A DNA stretch of 64,000 nt from JAKZVK01 sp965237575 (GTDB taxonomy: Bacteria; Acidobacteriota; Terriglobia; Bryobacterales; UBA6623): positions 1,798,001-1,862,000 of the forward strand of contig CBDEGI010000003.1 in NCBI GenBank assembly GCA_965237575.1, given 5' to 3'. Shown here piece by piece: positions 8,619 to 16,346 of this stretch; within the stretch, counting starts at the first letter, position 1, and every line of letters begins with the position of its first letter. The position numbers were made by a program, and so were the translations under genes. Below the pieces are notes generated by a model that was not told where the DNA came from, searched no databases, and saw only the letters and a list, made by a program, of their open reading frames with translations.

Positions 8619-9824
8619 ATGACTCGCAAGCAATATCACTGCGTCTTGAATGGCTCCTTGGCTTTGGTGTTGGCGTGCGTCGGGGCCCGCTTCGGACTGG
8701 CCGCCGATGTTCGCCACGTAGGTTCGAACCCGAACACCGGCGGATCGCAAGCGGTCGTTGTGACCGGCTCGGCGTTAGCCCATACGGCACAGTTCTTCCC
8801 CGTGGATGGTAGCGGCAATTTGGTCGGCAAGGGGAATGCGTCCGCCCAGATCGAGCAAGCCCTCGAGAACGTCGACGCCGCGCTGCGCGAAGCGGGGTCC
8901 TCGCTGGACAAAGCGGTCAGGCTGAACGTCTCGGTGCGCGGGCCCGAAGTCGCCGCCGCGGTCAAGAGCGCCGTGACCAAGCGATTCCCAACGGCCAAAC
9001 CGTCCGTCGCACCTGTCACGGGCGCTTTCCACGACGCAGACATCCTGGTGGCGATTGACGCCATCGCGCCGACGCCGCGAGATTCCGACAGCATCGTCCT
9101 TCTGCGTAGCTCCACCCTAGCCGGGGCGTCCGGCACGAACCATGTCGCCATCCTGCCCAAGGGACCGCGGGTCTACATCTCCGGCCGCGCCGCCCGAGAA
9201 GGCAACCTGGCGCAAGCGACGTGGGCCACCATGGAACAGATCAAGGCTACGCTCGAGTTCCTCGGCCTGGGCCTCGAAGACGTGGTTCACGTCAAGTCGT
9301 TCGCGCAGCCGATCGGCGAGAGGGCGAAGTCCGAGGAGCAAATCGTGAAGTTCTTCGGCGGCAATGCTCCTCCGATGGTCTTCGTCGAGTGGGCCAGCAG
9401 CAATCCCATTGAGATTGAGGTCATTGCCCGCACAGGAGGAGCTTCCGACAACGTCATCGAGCATCTCACCCCTACGGGCGAGCGTGCATCACCGGTGTTC
9501 AGCCGCATCGCCCGCTTGTATCACCCTTCCACCATCTACACCTCCGGGCTGTACGGGCGCGACGGTGGCAGCGGCTCGGAACAGATCCATGACATCTACG
9601 CTTCGTTGATGGGGATCCTGCAGCGCACCGGCAGCGACCTCGATCATTTGGCGAAGGCGACCTACTACCCCTCCGACAACGACCCGAGCACGAAGCTCAA
9701 TGAGATCCGACCGGAGTATTACGATCCCAAGCGTCCGCCGGCGGCTTCGAAGGCTCTCGTCGCCGGCACCGGTGTGAAGGGCCGCACGCTCACTCTCGAC
9801 ATCATCGCCGTGCCGGTGAAGTGA
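8619..9824 (+). CDS. Exported protein with two Rid (YjgF/YER057c/UK114)-like domains
   Basis: A 401-residue protein with an N-terminal signal peptide (LALVLACVGARFGLAA). The rest reads as tandem Rid-type units: an N-terminal one around GSALAHTAQFFPVDGSGNLV and QIEQALENVDAALREAGSS, then a second around ISGRAAREGNLAQATWATMEQ and a third around YTSGLYGRD...IYASLMGIL near residues 305-400. Rid enzymes deaminate reactive enamines and imines, usually in the cytoplasm. An exported multi-domain form is less common, and whether it is catalytic is unknown. A GAGG Shine-Dalgarno sequence 6 bases before the ATG supports the start. It converges with thiL, with only about 13 bases between the two stop codons. 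Confidence 0.8.
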   Translation: MTRKQYHCVLNGSLALVLACVGARFGLAADVRHVGSNPNTGGSQAVVVTGSALAHTAQFFPVDGSGNLVGKGNASAQIEQALENVDAALREAGSSLDKAVRLNVSVRGPEVAAAVKSAVTKRFPTAKPSVAPVTGAFHDADILVAIDAIAPTPRDSDSIVLLRSSTLAGASGTNHVAILPKGPRVYISGRAAREGNLAQATWATMEQIKATLEFLGLGLEDVVHVKSFAQPIGERAKSEEQIVKFFGGNAPPMVFVEWASSNPIEIEVIARTGGASDNVIEHLTPTGERASPVFSRIARLYHPSTIYTSGLYGRDGGSGSEQIHDIYASLMGILQRTGSDLDHLAKATYYPSDNDPSTKLNEIRPEYYDPKRPPAASKALVAGTGVKGRTLTLDIIAVPVK

Positions 9825-9837
9825 GCCGGGCTTCGCT

Positions 9838-10797
9838 CTAGTGGGACAGGTGCTCAAACCCAAGCGGCCGCAAACGGGAGCGCCGACCGTCGGACACGAC
9901 GACTAGCTGCTTTTGCACTCGAATCACCCCGATCGCCGCCAGGGGCACTCCCTGAGTGTGGCGCGGGACTCGAACCTCCGGCGGGACGGTGAAGAGCAGT
10001 TCGTACTCCTCGCCGCCATGGAGCGCTTGCTCGAGCGTCGCGTCGGGAAAGCACGGTATGTTCTCTGCTTGAATCTCGGCCCCTACTCCGCCGGCCTTCG
10101 CGAGACGGCCCAGGTCCCTTGAGAGCCCGTCACTTAGATCGATCGCGGACGTAGCCGCAAGCCGACGGCACAGCAACCGTCCCAGGGCGAGCCGCGGTTG
10201 GGGGTAGAGGTGACGCTGAACGGCGGGGTCTTTCGGCTCGGGATCTTTTCTCCGGAGCCTCTCACGGATTCGCTCAAAGCCGAGCCAGGAACCGCCGAGG
10301 CGCCCAGATACGTAAACGATGTCGCCGGGCCTCGCGCCGCTCCTTCGCAGGGCCTTCCCCTTGGCAACCGACCCTACCACCGTCACGTGCGCGGCAAACC
10401 GATCGGCGCGCGACACGTCGCCACCAACAAGCGCCACGCCCGCCGAGGCGCTCAATCGAAAGAGGCCCCGGCAGAAGGCCTCCATCCATGCTTTCTCGGT
10501 GGCCCAAGCGGGCAGGCAGAGCGACAACAGGAAATGGCGCGCCCGCCCACCCATCGCCGCAATGTCGCTCAGACCCCGAGCCAGACACTTGTGGCCCAGC
10601 GCGTCGGGCGGGTGAACACCTTGTAAAAAGTGCGTGTTTTCAACAACTTGGTCGGTGGTTAGAAGAGTTTCTTCCCCGCGGCGGGGAGGAGCAACGACAG
10701 CGGTGTCATCACCAATGCCCACACGGACCGACGCGTCGAGCCCTCCCGCGGCCCGGCGGCGGAGTCGTTCGATGAGTTCATACTCGTCGAGGGCCAT
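9838..10797 (-). CDS. thiL: Thiamine-monophosphate kinase
   Basis: ThiL phosphorylates thiamine monophosphate to the cofactor thiamine pyrophosphate in the cytoplasm. The motifs seen are GIGDDTAVV near the N-terminus, TTDQVVENTHF, GGDVSRADRF, AIDLSDGLSRDLGRLAKAG and HGGEEYELLF, all characteristic of the PurM-like ATPase fold of this enzyme. Starting at the ATG at 10797 (MALDEYELIERLRR) gives 319 residues, close to the family norm. The upstream ATG at 10872 would add a 25-residue leader without homology. It is divergent from the M23 peptidase gene. Confidence 0.93.
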   Translation of the reverse strand: MALDEYELIERLRRRAAGGLDASVRVGIGDDTAVVAPPRRGEETLLTTDQVVENTHFLQGVHPPDALGHKCLARGLSDIAAMGGRARHFLLSLCLPAWATEKAWMEAFCRGLFRLSASAGVALVGGDVSRADRFAAHVTVVGSVAKGKALRRSGARPGDIVYVSGRLGGSWLGFERIRERLRRKDPEPKDPAVQRHLYPQPRLALGRLLCRRLAATSAIDLSDGLSRDLGRLAKAGGVGAEIQAENIPCFPDATLEQALHGGEEYELLFTVPPEVRVPRHTQGVPLAAIGVIRVQKQLVVVSDGRRSRLRPLGFEHLSH

Positions 10798-10939
10798 CGG
10801 TAGGTAAACGACCGTCTTGACACCATCCGGATAACTTGGTAGTTTGACTAGGTCGTGCAATCCGCGCGGCAAGGTTCCCTGTTTAGGCTGGGTTCAAGCT
10901 AGGGCTACGGTACAGAGCCCCCCCGCAAGGCTGGTGTCG

Positions 10940-11845
10940 GTGTCCCAATCCAGTTCATCACGTAAGAACTATCTTATTCTAGTCGTGGCGCACTCCGTCC
11001 ACGGTCGCATTCGGCGGATAAACATACCTCACTACGCCATTCATGTGGTATTGAGCCTCGCGCTGTTCGGATTCATTGTGGCAGTCGGCTTGGTGTCAAG
11101 CTACGCCCGCATGTTTTTGAAGGTGTCTGACTACAACGACCTGCGGGAAGAGAAGCAGGCCCTTCTCGAACAAAACGATGAGTTGAAGAAGACGGTCGAC
11201 GAGCGCAATACGCAACTTGCCTCGCTGGGCGAGCTGGCAACCGAAGTCTCGATCGCGTACGGCATCAAGCGGCCCGAGGCCGAAGAGGCCGAACTCGTCG
11301 CCGACGAAGGGGTCGGTGCCTTCGCGTTCGACAGCTTCGTCAATCGCTACGACTTCTTGCAGCAGGTCCGCTTGTCTCCTGACGGCGGCGATTCGCTGCT
11401 GTACTGGTTGGAAAACACGACGCCCTCGCTTTGGCCCGTGCGTGGAGCGTTAAGTTCCGCATTCGGAGGGCGGCGGGATCCATTCTCGGGAGAAGGCTCT
11501 TTCCACGCCGGTGTCGACCTGCGCTCGCGGAAGGGGGCCCCGGTTGTTGCCGCGGCCGACGGCTTGGTACGCAGCAGCGGTTGGGAGGGCCAATACGGCA
11601 ACTCGGTCGTTCTCAGCCATGGCCGGAACGAGCTCAGTACGCACTACGCGCACATGTTGCAACTGTATGTACGGCCCGGTCAGATCGTCCGGCGCGGCGA
11701 AGTGATCGGGGAGGTAGGAAGCACAGGCAAGGTCACGTCGTCTCATCTGCATTACGAAGTCCGCTACCGCGGCACCCCGGTCAACCCCTACAAGTACCTC
11801 AAGAAGGCCGGGTCCGAAACCGCGACGTTCCATTTGTCGGACTGA
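10940..11845 (+). CDS. Membrane-anchored M23 (LytM) peptidase
   Basis: This is a periplasmic peptidoglycan endopeptidase-like protein. One membrane helix lies near residues 27-49, followed by a coiled coil of about 45 residues (LREEKQALLEQNDELKKTVD) and a C-terminal LytM domain. The zinc ligands appear intact: HAGVD near residues 189-193 and HLH near 270-272. The start is set at a GTG (10940) because AAGG lies 9 bases upstream and the family usually begins shortly before the LILVVAHSVHGRIRR stretch. An in-frame ATG at 10844 would add 32 residues and overlap the thiL control region. Coiled-coil LytM proteins of this layout often act in cell separation, either as enzymes or as amidase activators. 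Confidence 0.85.
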   Translation: MSQSSSSRKNYLILVVAHSVHGRIRRINIPHYAIHVVLSLALFGFIVAVGLVSSYARMFLKVSDYNDLREEKQALLEQNDELKKTVDERNTQLASLGELATEVSIAYGIKRPEAEEAELVADEGVGAFAFDSFVNRYDFLQQVRLSPDGGDSLLYWLENTTPSLWPVRGALSSAFGGRRDPFSGEGSFHAGVDLRSRKGAPVVAAADGLVRSSGWEGQYGNSVVLSHGRNELSTHYAHMLQLYVRPGQIVRRGEVIGEVGSTGKVTSSHLHYEVRYRGTPVNPYKYLKKAGSETATFHLSD

Positions 11846-11859
11846 CCCAAGCTATTCCA

Positions 11860-12828
11860 TCAACGGTTTCCGTGAGAGCGTTCGGGGCTCCTTCGTAGCA
11901 CGGAGTCCAGGCTCCAGATCGCTTGGACGGTTTCCTCTACCTGTGCGAACTCGCCTGAGCGCAGCACTTGGCCCCATTCGCTCGGCGAGTCACCGCGTCC
12001 CGTGTCGGCGGCAGCCGCCGCAAAGCGATTGAGGCTGAGAAGCAAGCCGCTCAATTCGGCCGCGTCGTCGGGACTCGCCGTCTCTGCCGCGAGCAGCAAA
12101 CTGAACGACCCGGCGACGTCCTCTTGCTCGATCCACAGGTACGCGCGTTCGGCATTCTCCAAGGCCCGCGCAAAGAACGCAAGGTTGACGGCGCCCGGTG
12201 GCAGGGCAGCGGCAATCTCGTCGATCTGTTGGGGCCGCAGCGCGCACCACAACAGCGCTCCGTCGAGAATTTGGGCTCGCACGAGAGGCGCCAAGTCTCC
12301 GGCACCTTCCGCGCTGTGACCGCCTGCATCCTCAGGATCCGCTAGATACGACACCGAGAGCAGGTCCTCGTCGAGCATCTTTAGGGTGATCTCGCGCGTC
12401 GGGGTTCCCGCGCTAAACCGGCACGTCTCGCGTGGCTGCGTCTCCTCACAGTTGCCGCCCCGCTGCTCGATGTAGGTTCGGAGCCGACTCTGGGAGATCG
12501 TTCCGTATGCAACAAGGCGAACATGCCGGCCACTCATCGACAGCGCCAAGCCCTCCGTTTCCGATGCTTCCAGGAAGCCCGTCAGCGAGCGGTATGCGCC
12601 CAAGGGACTTTCCGGCGAGTCGAGCAGCGCTCGCAATACCGGCGCGCTCCGTAGGCCTTTCACGTCGGCGTAGAGATAGAGCCCTTGATCCGCGGGCAAG
12701 GCCTGAAACAGCCGCGTCAGCGGATCGGGAAAGACCCGCCACCAACCGAAATACCCCAGCAGGAACAACAACGCGGCCAGCGTCACCCACCAGCGAGCCA
12801 GCAACGGTCTCACGCTCCTCCAACGCAC
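11860..12828 (-). CDS. Membrane-anchored protein of unknown function
   Basis: A 322-residue protein with one N-terminal membrane segment (about 11-33, TLAALLFLLGYFGWW) and a large soluble domain rich in Leu, Ala and Glu that is probably periplasmic. No family was recognised. The mature part reads like a scaffold of mixed alpha/beta units (for example LYADVKGLRSAPVLRALLD and ALENAERAYLWIEQED). It converges with the M23 peptidase gene, with 14 bases between the stops, and diverges from the phosphoesterase gene at 12909, with 80 bases between the start codons. Confidence 0.65.
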   Translation of the reverse strand: MRWRSVRPLLARWWVTLAALLFLLGYFGWWRVFPDPLTRLFQALPADQGLYLYADVKGLRSAPVLRALLDSPESPLGAYRSLTGFLEASETEGLALSMSGRHVRLVAYGTISQSRLRTYIEQRGGNCEETQPRETCRFSAGTPTREITLKMLDEDLLSVSYLADPEDAGGHSAEGAGDLAPLVRAQILDGALLWCALRPQQIDEIAAALPPGAVNLAFFARALENAERAYLWIEQEDVAGSFSLLLAAETASPDDAAELSGLLLSLNRFAAAAADTGRGDSPSEWGQVLRSGEFAQVEETVQAIWSLDSVLRRSPERSHGNR

Positions 12829-12908
12829 GCGTCCAGTATAGGCTTTGCGCGGGGTTTCGCCCCCGCGTCGCGGTTGGGTTGCAATCGATTCAGTGGTAGA
12901 ATCCGCCT

Positions 12909-13811
12909 ATGCTCAAACTCCATCGTAGTTGGGTGATCCATCTAACGCTGGTGGCGATCTTCGCCGCCATCGGGCTGCGGGCTCTGCAGGAGCCGAAGAA
13001 CGACTTTCGCTTCGCCATCCTCGGCGACCGTACCGGCGGCGCACAGCCGCAGATCTACGGGCGCGTGTGGCGCGAGATCGATCTGTTCCATCCGGAGTTC
13101 GTCGTCGGCGTGGGGGACACGATCCAAGGGAAGGAAGACAACCTCGCCGAGTCGCAATGGATGGAGCTACGGCCGGTGTGGGCACGCTACAGCCACTACC
13201 CGCTCTACTTCACGCCGGGCAACCACGATGTGTGGTCTGAGTTTTCGCGGCGGCTCTACGAAAAGGAGTCCCGCCGAGGCTCCTTCTATAGCTTTAACTA
13301 TCAGGACGCGCACTTCACCGTCCTTGACACCAGCATGCCGAGGAAGCTGACCACCGAGCAGCTCGCGTTTCTCGAGAAGGACCTCGAAGCAAACCAAGAC
13401 CGTGATCCCAAGTTCGTCATCTTCCATCACCCATATTGGCTTTCGCTGATCAAAGAGGGCGCCACCGACTTCCCGCTCCACCGACTGGCCAAGAAGTACG
13501 GCGTGGACCATATCATCAGCGGTCACGGCCACACCTTCGTACGCATGGTCCACGACGGCATTCCGTACATGGAAGTGGGTAGCTCCGGCGGTACGATGGC
13601 CGGGGGACTCGCCAGGGGACAGGGATTCACGGACGGCCGCTTCTATCACTGGTTGTGGGCGCACGTGAAAGGGTCGCGTGTGCACTTCACGGTGAAAGAG
13701 ATTGACGGCCCGATGGGTGAGGGTCGCATGTTCCGTGCCGAAGACTGGAACCGCAACGGGCCGACGTTCGACGTAGGCGATCCGGCCCTCTCGGGGCAGC
13801 CCGAGACGTGA
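12909..13811 (+). CDS. Membrane-anchored calcineurin-like metallophosphoesterase
   Basis: A 300-residue protein with an N-terminal signal-anchor (about 8-26) and a metallophosphoesterase fold. The motifs are GDRTGG near residue 39 (motif I, normally GDxH), GVGDTIQGKED near 65, PGNHDVW near 101, FHHPYW near 170 and SGHGHTF near 199. The first metal-binding His of motif I is replaced (D-R-T), while the other metal ligands look complete. The substrate is unknown; related exported enzymes act on phosphomonoesters or phosphodiesters. It converges with the SBBP protein gene. Confidence 0.85.
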   Translation: MLKLHRSWVIHLTLVAIFAAIGLRALQEPKNDFRFAILGDRTGGAQPQIYGRVWREIDLFHPEFVVGVGDTIQGKEDNLAESQWMELRPVWARYSHYPLYFTPGNHDVWSEFSRRLYEKESRRGSFYSFNYQDAHFTVLDTSMPRKLTTEQLAFLEKDLEANQDRDPKFVIFHHPYWLSLIKEGATDFPLHRLAKKYGVDHIISGHGHTFVRMVHDGIPYMEVGSSGGTMAGGLARGQGFTDGRFYHWLWAHVKGSRVHFTVKEIDGPMGEGRMFRAEDWNRNGPTFDVGDPALSGQPET

Positions 13812-13829
13812 GCGCACTAGGGCAGCGGA

Positions 13830-15965
13830 TTACAGAGTTGCCTCGCGCACCGCGATGAAAACGTCCGGCTGGCTGCGAACGCCGTTCACCTCGATTTGGA
13901 TCGGTACTCGGTCACCTGGCTCAACGTCGGGTACGAACGCATTGAGCTGGTTCAACGCCACTAGCGTCTCGTGAAGGACCGCGCCGATGAGTTGCGCCTC
14001 CACGCCGCCGATGAAGACCTTCACCTCGCCGGCGACTTGCCGCAGACCGGCCTCGCCGTTGGCGATCGGAACATCCACCGCGCCCAACCCGTTCGCGAAG
14101 ATGACGATTGCACCGCCGACGGGGGCCGCTTGCGTCCCCGAGCCGTCCCGGTGCAGCTTCGCCAGAAAAGCATCTTCCGCGCCACCATTGAACGTCAGGT
14201 CGGGGCCCACCGCGACGGGAAAACCCACCTCGCCCGGAGGACCCGTCTCGCCCGATCGAGTGAACCCCGTGAGGTAGATGTCTCCGGCGTGGTCGAGGGC
14301 GATGCCCGTTGCGACGTCGCTGCCGAAACCGCCGATGTAGCCCGCGAAATCAAGCGCCGAGCCGTCCGCGGCAACTCTTGACACAAACGCGTCGTTAGCG
14401 GCGGCAAGCACGAGACTGGGGCCCACCGCCACAGGGAAGGTCGCTTCTGTGGAGAACGTGGTCCCCGCGACATGGGCGCGCCCCAGGCTGTCCACGCGAA
14501 CCGCATGCGCGACATCCGAGCTTGCACCTCCGATGTATCCCGAATACTCCAGGGCGGAACCGTCCGGGCTTACCTTCAAAACGAAAGCCTCTTCTGGTCC
14601 TCCGTTGAACGTCAAGTCCGGACCAACAATACGGGGAAAGGCGCCGTCGACGGAAAACGTCTGACCCACGATATAGGCGGCGCCCTGCGCATCCACCGCG
14701 ACATCGAGGCCGAACTCTCGTGAATCGCCGCCGACGAAGCCTGAGTAGGTCAGCGCCGTCAGATCCGAGTGCAACTTGGCCACAAAAGCATCGCGGAAGC
14801 CGCCGTTATAACTCAGATCGGGGCCGACGGCAACGGGAAAGTCAGGAGAGTCCGTGGTCCCCGTTATGTAGATGTTCCCGTCGGCGTCCACGGAGATATC
14901 CTGGGCGCGGTCGTTCATCGACCCTCCGATCCGGCTCAGCGCAAGGAGCGCGCTGCCGTCAGCGCTGACCTTGGCCACGAACGCGTCGGTTGTGCCGGCA
15001 TCGCCCACCGGCCCTGGCACGAGCGGCGGCAGGAAGCCCAACGCCGATGTGCCTCCCACGATGTAGGCATTGCCCTCGCCGTCCAAGGCGATGGCGACCC
15101 GGTCGGCCGACTCGGCGGGAGTGATGTATCCGGAGTAGATGAAGACGGACGGATCGATGATGAGGGGCGCAGACGAGTCGTGTTCACCGATCCGGAAGGA
15201 GTAAATTGACCTGTCCTGTTCGGTGGCCAAGAGTTCGTAGGACACCGGTATATCGAGGTCGCGTCCGGCAACCCTTTGTTGGGCGACGGGCTTCTCGTCG
15301 TGGAAGCTCCCCGTCGGAGTAGCAACGCGAAGCCGCCCGGCATGATCGATGCCGACATCCGCGCCTTCGTAGGCCAAACTGATGCGGCTAGGGTCCGCAC
15401 CAGGTTCGACGACGAAAGTGTGCTTGAGCCGCGACCCGGAGGCGGCGTATACCAAATCAATTCCGGGCCACAAATCCTGGTACAGGATTTCCGCGTAGGC
15501 GGTCGCGCCCGTGGCCCAGTTTTCGCGCGGGCCGGCGAAGTAGCTGAAGACCGCCTCCTCCCGCTTCCGGCCGATCGGGCGGACTTGGGGGTTCGCGTTG
15601 AGGAAGTCCAATCTCACCGCCCAGCGGTCCGCTGTAGGCCGCGCCGAGGCAGAGGACGTCCACGCCGCCCGCAGAGTGGCTGAGGCGTTCCCAGCGGATG
15701 GGCCGATCACATACGTCAGGCCCTGGGCGTCGAAGAGTACGGTCTTGTCGCGCCCTTCCACAACGTACGACGCGGGCTCGGGGAGTTGGCCGAGGTTCTC
15801 GACGAAATAGAGCGGTTGGGATTGGGGTGCCGCCCGGGAAGATGCCGAGGAATCCGTCTCTGGCTCAGCGACAGCCACTCTTGGCGGCAACGGGGAAAGA
15901 ACGATAACTGCGGCGAACCAAACGAGTACCAGCGCCGACGCCAGGGACGCTTTGGAAGAGTTCAT
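13830..15965 (-). CDS. Secreted SBBP-repeat protein with TIGR03437 C-terminal domain
   Basis: From the ATG at 15965 the product is 711 residues with a signal peptide (LASALVLVWFAAVIVL). It has three parts: an N-terminal beta-sandwich region (FVENLGQLPEPASYVVEG ... AEILYQDLWPGIDLVY) of the kind that precedes SBBP repeats, five SBBP repeats (consensus GG..SD.A..I.VD..G.IY..G.T.S..FPV, each followed by DAF..K) forming a beta-propeller, and a C-terminal TIGR03437 domain (VFIGGVEAQLIGAVLHETLV ... ELNAFVPDVEPGD-like segment). That last domain is a hallmark of Solibacter-type Acidobacteriota and is thought to help secretion or surface placement. The longer reading to 16040 has no signal sequence at its front. 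Confidence 0.88.
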   Translation of the reverse strand: MNSSKASLASALVLVWFAAVIVLSPLPPRVAVAEPETDSSASSRAAPQSQPLYFVENLGQLPEPASYVVEGRDKTVLFDAQGLTYVIGPSAGNASATLRAAWTSSASARPTADRWAVRLDFLNANPQVRPIGRKREEAVFSYFAGPRENWATGATAYAEILYQDLWPGIDLVYAASGSRLKHTFVVEPGADPSRISLAYEGADVGIDHAGRLRVATPTGSFHDEKPVAQQRVAGRDLDIPVSYELLATEQDRSIYSFRIGEHDSSAPLIIDPSVFIYSGYITPAESADRVAIALDGEGNAYIVGGTSALGFLPPLVPGPVGDAGTTDAFVAKVSADGSALLALSRIGGSMNDRAQDISVDADGNIYITGTTDSPDFPVAVGPDLSYNGGFRDAFVAKLHSDLTALTYSGFVGGDSREFGLDVAVDAQGAAYIVGQTFSVDGAFPRIVGPDLTFNGGPEEAFVLKVSPDGSALEYSGYIGGASSDVAHAVRVDSLGRAHVAGTTFSTEATFPVAVGPSLVLAAANDAFVSRVAADGSALDFAGYIGGFGSDVATGIALDHAGDIYLTGFTRSGETGPPGEVGFPVAVGPDLTFNGGAEDAFLAKLHRDGSGTQAAPVGGAIVIFANGLGAVDVPIANGEAGLRQVAGEVKVFIGGVEAQLIGAVLHETLVALNQLNAFVPDVEPGDRVPIQIEVNGVRSQPDVFIAVREATL

Positions 15966-16056
15966 GCTTGGCTGCTGATTATCCCAGTCAGCGAAAAACC
16001 ATGGGTCGGAGGGACGTTCGGCCCACCACACCTCGATCACTCGGGGGCAGAGCCAA

Positions 16057-16203
16057 CTACCTCAGTGGTTCTTCCTTCTTCCCGATCGGCGAACCGCACC
16101 CGGTGCAGACGTAGTCGAAAGTTTCCTTGTCGAGCAAGACCAGCAACAGGCGCTTGCGCACCGGCATGGCTTGCTTGCACTTCTGGCAGTAGACCTGGCT
16201 CAC
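16057..16203 (-). CDS. 48-residue zinc-ribbon microprotein (putative)
   Basis: A short frame starting with GTG at 16203 encodes 48 residues with CQKC at residues 6-9 and CTGC at 33-36, separated by a basic/hydrophobic stretch (RKRLLLVLLDKETFDYV). Four cysteines in two CxxC knuckles are typical of a rubredoxin-like or zinc-ribbon fold. The frame is open far upstream, so the start is uncertain; the GTG was chosen because it directly precedes the conserved-looking core. It sits between the SBBP gene and the CocE/NonD gene. The function is unknown and the call rests on the motif alone. Confidence 0.45.
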   Translation of the reverse strand: MSQVYCQKCKQAMPVRKRLLLVLLDKETFDYVCTGCGSPIGKKEEPLR

Positions 16204-16283
16204 CTCCAGGGCTTCAAAATCTCTTCGTTGGGGAGAACGTGGCGTCACTTTGGTCGCGATTCGCTTTGATGGGTGAGCTTCAG

Positions 16284-16312
16284 TTTCTCGCAAAGGCGCA
16301 AAGAACGCAAAG
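16284..16312 (+). repeat. Dispersed TCTCGCAAAG-type repeat, copy 1
   Basis: A 29-base unit built on the heptad-like word CGCAAAG (tttctcgcaaaggcgcaaag, then aacgcaaag). A near-identical copy lies at 18180-18208 and a third, on the other strand, at 50697-50729. Units of this kind are scattered between genes in many soil and environmental bacterial genomes. Here it lies just past the 3' end of the first CocE/NonD gene. Confidence 0.7.
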
Positions 16313-16346
16313 GTGCCCGGACGCTGGGTGCTCCGGCGCGGCCTGG

